64,000 nt of DNA from assembly GCA_900708905.1 (NCBI GenBank), contig CAADRB010000087.1, positions 105,081-169,080 of the forward strand, read 5' to 3'. This stretch comes from Hymenolepis diminuta (taxonomy: Eukaryota > Platyhelminthes > Cestoda > Cyclophyllidea > Hymenolepididae). A program made the translations under genes and the position numbers. The notes beneath the pieces are model-generated. The model worked only from the letters and a program-made list of their open reading frames with translations, made no database searches and was not told the DNA's origin. This document shows positions 46,955 to 60,240 of the stretch, piece after piece. How positions within the stretch are numbered: the stretch's first letter is position 1; each line of letters starts with the position of its first letter.

Positions 46955-47834
46955 ATGCTCGAAGAACATTCACAAGAAAACAATATAAAATCGTCATTTT
47001 TCTCTCGATCCTCTAAGTATCAGTTGGATGTTAATTCCGTCTATCGACCTAAATATTCCACTCTTATGCTTGATAAACCATTAAACAAGCCATTTTTCTC
47101 CCGTAATTATGGAAAATCATCAGATAAAGTTAAATCGGCAACAAAGTCCGATGATTTAACTTCATCGTCATCCACTGAATTACTTTCTGAAAAATACAAA
47201 CGCAATTCCTCTCCTGAATGCAATATCTATCCATCATCTCCAATGAAGGAAAATAAATCAGATGAAGCGGGCCCTTCTCCCAAATCGGAAGTTCTAGCTG
47301 ACGATTCTGTTGCATTGGGTGACTATGAGACTAAGTCGGATAGTAAGTTACCGTCAGCAAATGAAAAGGGAACCTCTTCTGAAGAATCCCAGAAGTGTGA
47401 TGTCCCTATAACTACTCCGCAGGTTTCTGATTTTTATAAGTCGAATACGTTATCTTCAGCAACCTTTACACCTACCCCACTAATGGATCTTCCTCCTTCC
47501 ATTTATCTTCCATCATTCCATCCTCTTAATCCTGTCCTTCTCAATCCCAATGTGGCTCCATTTGCGCCTACTCCTATCGAATCTCTCATGAACCCTGTAC
47601 TTGCCCCACAAATGTTCCCCCAGCAGCCATCTATACCACCTCCAAGGAAACCATTTCAAAGATCTAAGAATAAGCATATCAACAATCTCCCTCAACCCCT
47701 TTTCCAGGATAATGGTTTATATGGCTTGGGTTTTCCTCAAAATGGAACCAACAAAGAGTACTATGTGATGGTTCACGTTGAAGCTGGGGCCACCTTTTCC
47801 ATTCGAACTGGGGATCAGGAACAACAGATTCCAG
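46955..47834 (+). CDS. FNDC3: FNDC3 exon 1: start and Ser/Pro-rich N-terminus
   Basis: Residues 1-293. Ser/Lys-rich, then Pro-rich (PLMDLPPSIYLPSFHPL, QQPSIPPPRKPF), ending in the conserved block at IRTGDQEQQIP. Donor gtacgt. Confidence 0.85.
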
Positions 47835-50800
47835 GTACGTTTATTTTTCAGCTATGCTTAACTAAGTAATGTCATATTTTCCACATTTGAAAAGGATTGC
47901 TTATCAATGTCCAAATTTATGGTGAGCGGAATAATTACTATTCATAATTGATTAGGTTTTCTTGTTATTTTTATTTTAGAAAATTTCCTTTACTAATTTT
48001 TTTGTTCTTTATTAGATGGGCGTTCATCAAAATTGACGCTCTGAATTAGTGAATTTTTTATCGCTTCTTTTCTTAAATTCATACGAAATTCTAGCAGCAG
48101 TAGTAGTAGTAGTAATATTAATAGTAAGATTTCATATGATTTCATTACTTTTCGTTACTTATTACTTTGCAACATACGATTATCAGGCAGTATATTGATA
48201 TGCGATTTGATCAGCGGTGGTTTTGTGGCAATCCACTCAATCAGAAATAGTTGATCAGATTAAAAGTTCAAGCAGAAAATGATTATTTTTTACTTTAGTA
48301 TTTCCCATAATGTATAAACAAGTAAGTATACAAAAAATACATGGATCACAATGAGGAATGATCATTTTATTTCAAACTTAAATAACTTTTCCTTTTAATA
48401 TTCTCTCCAGTAATAAGTTAGGTAGGAAAGTAATTATCTCTTAATCAGTCGGCTTCATTTCTCTGAGATTCAACAACATGATTTTTATTCTCAAAGCATT
48501 CTCATTTAATGACCTTTCGTGACGTGAATAGTAATTTCGCTATCTTGTTTTAACCGCTCTTATGTGAGGTTTTGTACCTCAAAGTATATCTAGACGGTTA
48601 AATTTAACACATATTTTCATTTATATAAGTTGAGGCCGGCTCATATTCGGTCAGACTAAGTAACTAGTTAGTTTGGCCCACCAACGCATTAAGCAGACAT
48701 ACATTTTTTGTCAATTTTTGGCGTATTTTATGGAAAAATTAGCAATTAGGGAAATAAACGTATTTTGTTATTTTCATTCTGGTACAACCCCTCTATTTAA
48801 ACTACAAAGCAGTAGTGGCCGGTAAAGTATCCCCGGAGAACAAGTATAGGATTTAGTGACGTCAAGGAAAGCGTTTCATCTGCCTAGTAATTAGTGCTTC
48901 TCATCTGCATCCTTCAGTTGTCAAGGTGGGAAAGAATCCGTGTATTATTACATGATAATATGAAGAGGTGATTTCATTCTGTTATGCAAGAAATTCAATA
49001 CTAATGACCCTTTTTCGCAATGTTAACACCTGTAGACATTTTCCTGGGACTCTATCAGACATTAATTCCCAAATCTGTCTGTGTACAAACAGTAAATATA
49101 GTGTCTCATGTGTCTGATTCATTATTGTTTTTTTTATTAGGCCTTAATTTGTTGACTAAATAGAATATTTGTGTTGTATTTCCTATTTTATCTTCCCAGG
49201 ACCTGCGACAGTGCGGTTGGTGGTGAATAATGGTCCTCCCTTGCCAATGTCAATGCAAGTTCCTCCTGGACACTTGGTACAGCAGATTGTGGATGAAGAC
49301 GGTATTCTAACCCACCTCATTCTCACACCGATTCATCCTTATCCTCAATATAGTGTTAATATGGGAAATTCCGCAATTCCTCGCCCTCCAAATCTCGTGT
49401 CTTCTAATTCTCGTCTACCCCAAAGACTTTTTGCATCGGGAAATAGTGGTTTGAATGTGGTAATCAGTCCAAAAACTACTCCTGGACTTGCTATTACTGG
49501 ACCTACGTGGCCTGGATCAGGTATTTACAAATCAGTTTTTACGAAAATTGTGAAGAAAATGGTTTCCGGAATAGACTATTAAGGAGGACACTTGGTTATG
49601 AAATTACATAGCCTGTTAGAACAAGTATTTGGTCTATCCTTTCATAATAGCAAGAAATTTAAGTTGATAGGACATGCTGGAGATAGGGAAATTAAAGAAG
49701 TCTGATCAAGTCTGTATTTTGAATTGTAGATTTGATGAAAGCGATACTCCACCCCAAATACTTTCTATCTCTAATAGAAATAAAATTGTCATTAGGAAGA
49801 ATGAGAACAAACTTATCTACAGTATGTAGACTTTCTCAGAGAGCTGATATTCCCTACTGTACATATGTTATAAGGCTACCTGTTCTATGAATGATAAAAG
49901 TTATCTTGTTTCGTACTTCAAAATTCTTCTATCAGTTATTTGAACAGCTTTCAACCTATAAAGTTGAGAACAGTAGACGGGCTATGCAGAAGGACGGGTT
50001 AGATAAGATTTTAAATTGATTTCTTAGAAGTAAATCGGGTCAATTATCATCACACTCTCCAATGTCGAGTTTTGGTTACATCAATTGAATTCATCTTTAT
50101 CTGTTTTATAGCATTTTTTGTCCTATCAATGAAGTGTTTATTTGAACGCATCAAATTTCGGGCGTATAGCGCTTTTAGTTCTGATATTTAATATATGAGC
50201 ATGGTCTTCAACACCGTTCAACTCAAATTTGAGCTTATTCATTTTGGCTTCCGAAAAAATATTGTCATTTTGTCCATTCAATTGATACGATCTATTGATG
50301 AACGTTTGTGTTAATAATGCTATCTGGACGTACACATATAAAATTCACCGAATGGAAGGGGAAGTAGAATAGGAAGATTCCGTTCTTGAAAATTCACTTT
50401 CTTATCACTGATTGAGAACGTTTACATCCATTGGATCTGCAGTAGACTTATTCCTCCCAAAATTGCTTGATTTCCCGATAATGTTAGCATAGAATTAACG
50501 ATATTACGTCTCGCTATTCCGTCGTGGATTTCAATGAGATAGATCAAAAATGAACAAGAGGAAAGAAAGAAAGAGGAACTGAATTCGCCCCAATTTTAGG
50601 CAATTATAAACGAGTTCCACATAAGATCTGCCTTGATACTCGACTTGTTATAGTTCTATTTCATGGTTAAAGGTAATACCTAGAAGCTCATAAGAAGTTT
50701 CACGGTTAGAGATCAGAATGTATATTTTATTTCCTACTTTCTTCTAGCTTCCCTTGGCTCTCCAATTCCTCTGCAGCATGCACTACTTCCTTCGATGCCT

Positions 50801-53800
50801 CCTGGAGCCGATTTTCTTTCAGCAACCTCGGCGATGGCAGTGAGTGGTGAAGTTAACGCTCCACCTCAACCTGCTCAACCTCTGATTGAGACGAGACGAA
50901 AATCAAAGACAGAGAAGCAGGCGGCGAGCGCTAAGAAAGACAGGGCTGAAGAAGTGGGTTGAATAAGTTTATTGATTTTCTTTCTTTGATTTCAATTGTT
51001 TTTTCAAAGTGTTCAATCAACCGATATTCTTTTCAAATTCTTTTGCATTTATCGCTCCTTGAAGAGTGCGATGCATGCATAATGGGTGGATACTAAAAAA
51101 ATTAGTATATTTTATTACTAAGAGTTAAATAATTAAACAGCATTTCCTCTCTAAATCAAAAAATCCAAGAGCGGGGTGAGCCGACAAGATTGCATGGAGA
51201 GAAATGTGCGAGAAAATTGAGAATGTTAATTTTACAGCCTTAACGTCCTTTAATAGCTCAATTAGATGGGAACTCATTATTAGTTAATACTTAAGGAAAA
51301 TGTGGGTGTAAATTGAGAGAGTGATTGAAAAGTAGGCCTGTTTAATGTATATCCGTGACACAGTGGTCAACCCGGCTGTTTTTTAAGTAATAATTCGTGG
51401 GATCGACACCCATCTATGCACATTCAGTGTTGTTCGTGACCAACCACCCTAGCTAATTCTGATCAGCAAGAGAGACGGTAAAATCCTCGTTTTTCACAAG
51501 AGAGGCTCCTGGATATCTTCCGTCTACCCAAGTCAAGTGCTGTGAACACTTCTACTAATAGACGTGGGACGTTAGACTCTCTATAAATCTCTCCACCTGT
51601 TTAAATGGTCAAAAATGGGTACATTGAAGTTTTCCGAATACAAAAATGGTGAAGGATCATTTCAGAAGTATATGCTCGGATCAACAGAATAATCAACGAG
51701 GTCTATCATACAAAAGTCATAGGTTCTACAATTGAGTCTGTGAGTTTTATGAGATTGCAGTCGAATGATTATTCATAATTTGAATATCCAATAATATTTC
51801 AAGTTGCTTTTTAAATAAAAAAATGAATTAAAATCTAATTTAATTGTTATTCAAGCATGTACATTGCAAAAATTTCAGTCAAATTTTTTATTTATTTTAA
51901 CATAAGTAGCCATAATTTTATTAAAGAATGTATCTATTTTACAATTCCTAATCATGAGAAGGGGTAAAGTGGGGTGAAAATGGGAGAAATTGGTGACAAG
52001 AGCATCAATAATGTCTTTTCCATTTGCAGAAATATACAGCCACTTCTCATCACAAAGTTGTCCCGCTTTTAATTGATCCATTTTATTTTTTACTAGAACA
52101 TCTCTGTAAATGATAGCCTACGTCTATATAATGATTCCCGAGTTTATTATTACCCATCCTGTGTAGAAAGAAAGTATCCTAAGAACTCTCAAATTGAGAA
52201 ACTCGTATTTCAACAACTATACGTGGTTAGGTGTTCACGGTTGTATCTCAAAAACGTGTCATCTGACGTGGCAAACAGGTAATATTTAGCCGTACCATTT
52301 TTGCGAGGAGGTTAGTTCTTGATTTAACCTCCAGTAAACTTTAGTGAGCTCCCCTATGTTAAAAATTGTTACTAGTCTCATCAACCTGCCCTTTGCTGTA
52401 AGAGTATAAGAATGAATTAAGACGGCATGACCAACTATGAAATGAACCGAGACCAACAAACCCAAGGAGCTAAGAGTCAAAAAAATTAAATTTGAACATT
52501 GTAAACTATAATTATTGAGGATACGAACAACTCAATGCTCCCATGGTTGAAATAAGGCAAGACTGATTTTTCTTGTCCCCCTCTCCTCCCCTCCCCCCTA
52601 CCCCATTTCACACCTCAACGGATACATTTGTTATTCTCCTTAATCAGATACTTTCTCATAACCTAAATCTGTAAAAGATTTTGCATTACCACAGGCAATA
52701 ATAAAAACACACTTGAGTGCTTGTGCACCGAAAATATGTATGTACCTAAGTCTAGAATATTAGGTAAGTTGATAATAGTGGTATTACGCCACAAAGTAAC
52801 CATGAAATCATCTCCGAATATATTGCAATTAAACATACAAACACTCCTTGAGTGCTTACATACCGAGCCGGTAAAGAGTGAAATCATTTATCATCCGTTC
52901 ACCGGTGCAATTATTGTTTAATTTTCAGCCGGTGAAAGTAAATATCAAACATCCTGTTCGTTAAACGTTCATAACATCTAAATATGTCGTTCATCTATGA
53001 CACAATATTGACATAAACAATGGATTAACTTCTTGGAGAATCTTAGCTATTTAGCCATGAAGATGGAATGGGGGTAATTTCCCAATCTTTCAAACTTGTG
53101 CTCTCTTGATGAGATCTTCGAGAAATGTCATTCAAAATTCAAGATTTAATGATAGAGTTTCAAGTGATTTAAGAAACTGCAGGCGAAAATTAAATGCATT
53201 TTAACCTTGCTTATGGTAATATTCCTTATTGTAAAAAATGCCTAATAATTGTGTTATTAGACTATTCAAGTGGAATTTATGGAAGATAAATTAGCCTTCG
53301 ATAGTTATGCAGCTGCAGATGTCACGCCTTGTCAAGTTTGTTTACTCTCCTTATGCATCGGATCTTCACTATCAAGTTGAAAATTAAACAAAGGACACAG
53401 AAAAGGGACTGTTTAACACTCTCGATATTTCCACCAATAGAATTATTTTTCTTCATTCCAATTAACCAATCAGGAAGTGAGTTTACGCTTTTATTAAGTC
53501 ATTGATTCTCAAATTTCCACACGTTTCAGTTTGTCTGAAAAATTATAAAGTTTTGGTTGATTTTCAGTAAATGGATGTGGTTTTGACTATTATTTGTCTT
53601 CAAATCAACTTAGTAACTGAAAAAAATCACTATGCGTAGTGTTTGTGATATATTTGTATAACTTCTAATATTAACTAACGTACAAACAATTTCTTTGTGC
53701 TTAAAAATTTTAAAAAAAACACGCAAAGCAGGACATACCATTACAAACACAAATATTTTGGTATATAAGTGACAAGGTCATATCATTAATTCAATTCTTT

Positions 53801-56557
53801 TGTTCACCCTACCGACTGATTAGCATCACTTCCCACTTTTAACCCTTAAACAATCTTTCGGTGTAAATGCGCTTATACACATCTCTTAATGTTAGTAGAT
53901 AATGAAATTGGTTTAAATAGCCTTTTCAGCACTCTCCACCTTACTCTTTGTTCATCGGATGTTCGAATATTGCGGTTCTCTAACATTCTCTTGCATTTTT
54001 CGAAAAGCTAATTGCCTTATGGAGCTCTTTTTTCTTCTGAATGACTTTTCTTTCTTTTGTCTAACTTTCGCCATTCGAACGCCATTACACGTTAATTATT
54101 TATCTAGTTCGAAAGGGAATCACACGTTCATTCTCTCATTTGTAAACCGATTCACTAAATCGTTTTGACTAGTTTAAAAGGATGCACTTAAACCACTTAT
54201 TACAAATTTTAATTATTTTTAAATGGCCGCTTGTTCTATTTAAACCTACCTATATTTTGAACTTATTTGCAATGTCATTTTAAGACATCAATCCATTTAC
54301 TTTACGGCGGAATATGATCTTCTTTACTGAATTATACGAACAATGAGTAATTTTAAGAACTGACGCAAAGCAGTTGAATCACCATGAGAGGATTATAAAG
54401 TGGAGGGCATATGTTTGGATTCATCTCTCCATCCATCAATCCATGCATCTCTGCCCTCTATTCAATCACCCCTATACTAACCCTACGTGAACGGTGACTC
54501 CGCGCATCATCGGAGGATAGCACATTGGAGAAATTTTCTCACGAAGGCGGTCGTTTTAAACGTTTGACCACCTAAGCACACATACACATCATTTGAGTTC
54601 CTAAGTATGTCGTACGAGCTCCCTTTTAGCCACTGCCATACTCAGCTCTTATCGCCTCCCCCCTTCTCAACTTTTATACACGCCATGCAGTATAAGTACG
54701 TGAGTTCATTGGCTAGTTTGTTAGAGAGACGGACAGGCGTGTGTATGGATAATTGTGGACAGACAACATGCAGCGTTTACATGGTTTCACTTCTACACGT
54801 GCTCTTACACATTGTAAAAATCAACTCAACGTAATTTTTCTGCTGCAAGCAAGTTCATGCATCCGTACAGTCAGTTAATTAAGTACCCAATCAATTACCA
54901 ACTCAAACTTTGATTTTACATGCACTTAATCCAAACTTTCTGACTTTGGTCATCGTTTTAGAATAGATTTTTCACTCCACTGTCAACTACCATTAGCCTA
55001 GTTTAATGCCTGTATTTTTCTGTCTCTTGTTACACAACGAAATCGTTTGTTTACACTCTTATATTTAGACCAGGTCTGTCGCCAGTTAGTTAACTCGACG
55101 GTAATAATTGTGCCGTTTTTGTCTTATCAGCTTATTCTTCAAGATATTACCATCTTCACCTCCTCACAATAAGCCGTGATTCTTATCATCACGTGTTTAA
55201 GTAAGGAAGTAAGTAAATTGAAATAGAATTTGCATTAATATGAACAACAAAATATAGATTTAATCTCCAGTTCTTCATTAAAAGAATTGAAGTTGGATAA
55301 GGAAATCCGGATTTGCGCACGTGATCATGAAAATTACCGCCTAAAAGAAATGTACATCTCTTCTCGAAAACATAAATTAAACCAATATCATTTTATTAAT
55401 TATTTATTTACTAAATAAAAATTTAATTTTGAACCAAGATACTGGATACTTTACTTGTTTAAAAAATGAAAAGTAAAACAGGCGCTAAAGCCCAAATCAT
55501 GCAAGTCTGTAAAGTATTTTCGACGTTTTTAGTCGAGTCCAACTGGAATAGTGAAGCATTCCAAAAGTAATTTTCAAGTTTTATAAACTTTATTCGCTTT
55601 CCAATTCCTGATACCTCATTTATCCTTCTAGACACCCGATAAAACTCAATCAGATTCAGTAAAAGTAGCATCTTCTGCGTCAGCTCGTCCAAAGAAACAA
55701 CCCGCGGCATCTTCGAACAGCAAGAAGTCATCACTCGATAAAGAATCCTCCAAAACTCGATGTAGAAATCCTCGAAAGGGCTCCTCTAAAGATTCCACAA
55801 CCGAGGATTCCTCGAACAAGAAGACTTCGAAATGTAACGGAGAAGCGAGCAGCGGCGGCGGTGATCCCAAGGACAGCTTAGATTCCGCAATTCCAGATAT
55901 ACTACGAGATGTACGTACTATGAGCCCTTTCTCCTCTTTTCCTATTGGCCCATTAGCAAGTAGGCAGTTCACTAATCTCCTCTTTTTTCCCTTCCACCAT
56001 TGGATCGCGAGTTCTTTGTATGAAATTGACAAATATAACCAAATATATATGCCTACAAGACGAACATTTGCCTCTTAAACGTGTGTATGTTCGCACTAGT
56101 TATCTAATCTTCTCTTCCTCTATCTCATTTTAATTAGCTTTAATTTATGGATGAAAATGGCCATGCCATTCTATATGATCTTGCTTCTGACCTTTTAATT
56201 ACATTTCATTCACACCTAATTGACGAAATTCGGCGAAGAGAAATTGTGGAGACCTTAATTCCTGATCCCGTTTTGAAAAACACCCGATTTTCTTACATTC
56301 CATCTGGTTTTCATGCATTGATTATAACCGCGCTGTTTATACTGGTCTTTTGGGTGAAGTATTCAGCCCGTGAGCTTGTTTAAAATTACAGTTTTTCTCC
56401 TCCTCTCCATTTCAGGACTTTTCTTCGATTATCGTTGATGAATTAGATGGTAAATCAAAAATGGAGTCAACACCTCAGGAAACAGGTCAGTCCGAAGACA
56501 CAAGCTCAACTCAGCGCTCTGCAAAACCCGTAAATATCGTCCGGCCAACGAATGGAG
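46955..56557 (+). CDS. FNDC3: Fibronectin type III domain-containing protein 3 (5' part)
   Basis: FNDC3A/B proteins are ER or Golgi membrane-anchored proteins with a Pro-rich N-terminus and about nine FN3 repeats. Five exons are visible: 46955-47834, 49200-49520, 50748-50953, 55632-55910, 56416-56557, all in phase (609 residues so far). The gene continues beyond the window. Recognition rests on residues about 270-350: YYVMVHVEAGATFSIRTGD, IPGPATVRLV, QVPPGHLVQQIVDEDGI and HLILTPIHP. These match the conserved FNDC3 N-terminal block (human VQVNPGETFTIRAEDG, QGPAEV, HVPPGYISQVIED). Exons 3-5 encode a Lys/Ser-rich linker (RRKSKTEKQAAS, KKSSLDKESSKT). The sixth exon and all FN3 domains are not seen in the remaining 7.4 kb, so the intron is at least that long. 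The ATG at 46955 is the first in frame, but an out-of-frame ATG lies at 46948. Confidence 0.85.
48092..48114. repeat. (AGC/AGT)n trinucleotide run
   Basis: Short tandem repeat in FNDC3 intron 1. Confidence 0.85.
49200..49520 (+). CDS. FNDC3: FNDC3 exon 2: conserved N-terminal block
   Basis: Residues 294-400. GPATVRLVVNNGPPLPMSM, VPPGHLVQQIVDEDGILTHL, then Pro/Asn/Ser-rich sequence. Acceptor tcccag, donor gtattt. This exon gives the strongest family match. Confidence 0.88.
50748..50953 (+). CDS. FNDC3: FNDC3 exon 3
   Basis: Residues 401-469. Pro/Ala-rich, then basic RRKSKTEKQAASAKKDRAEE. Acceptor cttctag, donor gtgggt. Confidence 0.78.
50954..55631. other. FNDC3: FNDC3 intron 3 (4.7 kb)
   Basis: Non-coding apart from the SINE-like copy. 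It contains a pyrimidine-rich stretch near 52570-52605. I see no further exon with a convincing frame. Confidence 0.6.
51355..51600 (+). mobile_element. tRNA-derived SINE-like repeat
   Basis: In FNDC3 intron 3, forward orientation. A-box-like cacagtggtcaacccgg and B-box-like tgggatcgacaccca, then a body with gaccaaccaccctagctaat and ctacccaagtcaagtgctgt. The latter matches ctacccaagacgagtgtttg in the 60.05 kb copy at similar spacing. Confidence 0.6.
55632..55910 (+). CDS. FNDC3: FNDC3 exon 4: Lys/Ser-rich linker
   Basis: Residues 470-562. Lys/Ser repeats such as SNSKKSSLDKESSKTR, a GGG run and an end at SAIPDILRD. Acceptor cttctag, donor gtacgt. Assigned by phase, composition and position. 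Confidence 0.75.
56416..56557 (+). CDS. FNDC3: FNDC3 exon 5
   Basis: Residues 563-609 plus one base. DFSSIIVDELDGKSK, then QRSAKPVNIVRPTNG, which sits where human has the sequence leading into the first FN3 repeat. Acceptor tttcag, donor gtaagt. An internal acag|gtcagt could serve as an alternative donor. Confidence 0.75.
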
Positions 56558-56817
56558 GTAAGTTTTAATTGCTCAAATAAATTAAGAGCTGGGAGGTATA
56601 ACGGTGCCACCATTATAGCAGTGCCTACTCCCCTCATTCATCTATTGCCATTTAATTTACTTCTCTAATTGCTGACTTAGTGGCAATCTGAATAAATTTA
56701 GAGGTAATTTATGAGAGCTAATTCACAATCTCGAAGGCGGTCGAATGTCCATAAGTAGCTTATAATGATCGGTCCTTCAGGCAGCCCGCACTTGACGTAA
56801 TTCCAAGGGAGGGAGGG

Positions 56818-56845
56818 NNNNNNNNNNNNNNNNNNNNNNNNNNNN
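56818..56845. other. Assembly gap (28 N) in FNDC3 intron 5
   Basis: Run of 28 N directly after a ggga-type repeat (gggagggaggg), which probably caused the break. Confidence 0.99.
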
Positions 56846-58370
56846 GAATAGCATTTTACGTGAAAAAAAGGAGAGAAAAACCTGATGGAATGTTGACGAT
56901 TTTTTTTGGCTTGAATGACAACGACTTTACTGCGCATTGGCAGCTCTAGACAAGATATAATTCCTTCTACTTTATTCTCCGCAGAAAATGTCATTTTATG
57001 TATAAAACACTTTTATGCTACAATTCCACGCTTACCTTTGTATTAAAAGAAGATTCGCATATTCAAAATAAAAAAATATATCAATTATGGGAAATCTACT
57101 TGAAATTGGAATAAAAAGAAAGAAAATACATTAAAATTCAAATTACATTTATTTAATTAGAAGGCGAATTCTGTTGAAGACGTTTAATGTTTATTCTCAT
57201 AGCTAAGGACGTGGATGTAAACTGGTAGTAAATACGGAAATCCATAATTTGAGTTTTGACAAGAGTTTATCTTCAGCGAACACTTTTGAGTTCTGCTGTG
57301 TTGAAAACCTTCATAACTGTTGCTACAACAACTACATCAAATATCTGCTCTTTGATTAACAGAGTAAATAACTGTACCGGAGCGGCATCAGCAACTGCTA
57401 AATTTAACCAACTGATCAATAGGTTCCAAACATTGCGGGCATGAGCTCACTCAGAAACCTGAAATTTCAGTGACATCCTAATTTTGTTTTCTAATTCTAT
57501 TCACTCTCAGTCTTTGCTGTTTATTGGTCAATTTTACCGTTTTCTATATTCAAGTGTTCTGCCGTAGGAAATATCGAAAATAATTATTTATTTCGTCAAA
57601 CTTATGATCGTGTCCTTCCACATTTTATGAAAGGCAGGACAAGTCCTCTTTGCCTATAAGCAGGACAGAAAAATACGTCAAACTTGTCCTATAAAGTCCT
57701 TCCTCTTTTACTGAACAACTTGAAAGCGGCTCCCTTCTCAAATATTCCCATTGTATAAATAAGTGACATTCAATTTGCTCATACGATTGGCAGGTCTTAT
57801 TGAATTTATTTAAGAGTTATGTACATGGAGTGCTTTAGATATTTTATCATATCTCTCTAATTGCAACATGGGCGACCTTGAGTTTATATTGTGGCCTAAA
57901 TTCCTTACCAAAATTCACCTTATCATGCCATCTAGAGCCATCTAGTGATCTCAAGGGACTAAACACAAAATTTACATTAACTATTTTCGGCGTGTCTTTG
58001 GGGATTTCGCTATGATCATTTTAGATCTTCAGCGCCTTCTCCTTCGTTTTTTCTTCTTCCTCCTCCTCCTCCTGATGTTTGTTCGGTCTTTAATATATCA
58101 GCACTACTCTGTTTGCCGGATTCACTTCCCACAAACTCAGAGGAGGCTCAATTTAATGACCAATATCCAGAATTGCTTTCATCATTTCGGCTGTTTGATC
58201 TGACCGTCCCGAACGGTTAATGGACTTTAAATGTCAAATCAAATGGTTCTTTTAGAAATTTGTTGAAAACTGGAGCTAATTAACTTTTAATGAGTTCATT
58301 TTATTACTCTTCTTAAAAGCTCATTTAACACAATTTACCATAAAGATTTCAATATTGTTGATATTCCTCC

Positions 58371-58393
58371 TTAATTAATTAATTAATTAATTT
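58371..58393. repeat. (TTAA)n tandem repeat
   Basis: About five to six perfect ttaa units. Confidence 0.9.
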
Positions 58394-60044
58394 CCATATT
58401 CGAAAATTAAAAATTTATGCAAAGAAAGCGTTCCGAAGTACTCTCAGTTGTGAAATTGTAACCTTGGCTTAAAGACCCAACCGATGGCTGTAATATAAGA
58501 TTATTAAAAATTAACTCCTCATAAAGGCCTTTAAAGTTTCAATTGTTCAAAAACGCGCCGAGAAGTTCGGAAATCGGCTGTTCAAATGGTAACGGATCTT
58601 TACAGAAGTACCTGATACACAGACCACCAAGTACTGTCATGTAAAACTCGAGGCCATATGTTCTATAATGAAATCCCACACAGCTGAGGAAACTGCGGAG
58701 TAACTTCTTATTTACGACTAGCGTTTCAAGTAAAGCCCCTTTTTCTTCTGATATTCCTTAAAATAACTGAGGAGTACTTAAATCGTTGAGTCTTTTAGCT
58801 GGGGTGTTTCATTTCAGTCATCTAATTTGTTGCTTCCAGTCTTCTAATCTAGCTTATAAAGAGAGGAAACTTGTAAGTTGCATTCACAGTATGAGGCCAA
58901 AAAGATTTCTTAATCAAATTACTGTTGTGTTTTCTTTGATGCAAATCAGCAGAGGAGGTGGTCAAAGGAGGTCACTTTTCCCAACATTTAAGGGGGTTAA
59001 TTAAGGTTTTTAGTAATTGATACCTTTACTATTCTCTATTGTCTTCTTAATCCATCGAAATTAATTTGGAATTCCGGCGAATTTCACAAATTTTCAGCTC
59101 CTGAAAAGAATTCATAATATTCGGTAAATGGGATTCGTTTCTCGGGCAGATTTTATGATTGCGGGTGCTCCATGCTCTTGTCGGCTATAAAAGTCACCTC
59201 ACTACGATATTACTGATTTAATCAGAAAGCAAATCAATTCCCTATGTCAGGATTACATACAAATTGGCATCTTTAATTTACAAATCTTCTCCGCTCTTTG
59301 AAGCCCATAAGGAAGGCAATTATTTTGGGGAAAATGAGTGCATATTAAGTTCCTTTTGTTTGGTCATCCATCCATAAAAATTGGCGGCCATTAAGCCGCT
59401 CGTTCTTGGTGCACTGCAATTTTACGGGGGATTTATTTGTGGGGCAATCTATTTTCATGTTTTTACTCTTCCTGACCTATTCTTGTGCTATTTTCTCCAC
59501 CACTGCATCTCATTCACACTGAGGTCCTCTTTCTGTGCCTGGCGAATAAATAAATGCTAATCTGGCACGTTTTACCCCTCATTACAAATCGTATTACTGG
59601 AGCTTTATTTCTATGAAGTATGGCTTCTAGGCCAATGCTTTAGTGACTAATTTTAATAAGGTGACACATCCAATGATTGAAACGCCTGTCCTTCCAGTAT
59701 TTTTCCGAACTCGAGGTAAAAAAATAAGTGGAATTTTGCTGTTTCAAATAGAAACTCTACAGAGCCTTGTTCAAATAATTTGTTTTTTTTAAACAAGTTT
59801 AGACTAGTCAAACTGGTAGACATGCTACTTAATAAATCTTTGAGATCTATGACGGCTAAGGTCATAATAATCCTATCTTTATCAACTCAATACGATTGAT
59901 TACGTTTTGACAGAATAATGTTGGATATCAGCGACCATGTCACGTAAAGAACACCCACTTTCGTCTGATCACCGGAATTATACTCCTGGCCGAAGTAATT
60001 TTTGTGTGAGTGATCGGCCGGGGGGTAACCCAACAGTCTCAACT

Positions 60045-60240
60045 TTTTAATTGTGGCTCTATGGTTAATGCGCTCAGAGGTCATGGATTCAGTGCCTATT
60101 CATTAAGCTGAATGACAAACCGCACTGGTTAAGTCTGGCTAATAAAGAGGGTGGGAGAATTGGAGTTTAGGCACCTTGACGCTGTCTCTCTACCCAAGAC
60201 GAGTGTTTGAAAATGCTTTCCTAAATGGTCTTGGAGGTTA
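60045..60240 (+). mobile_element. tRNA-derived SINE-like repeat
   Basis: A-box-like ggctctatggttaatgcgct and B-box-like catggattcagtgcc, then a body with actggttaagtctggctaat, gagaattggagttt and tctctacccaagacgagtgt. The body aligns by eye with the 38.1 kb (minus) and 51.4 kb copies. Confidence 0.62.
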
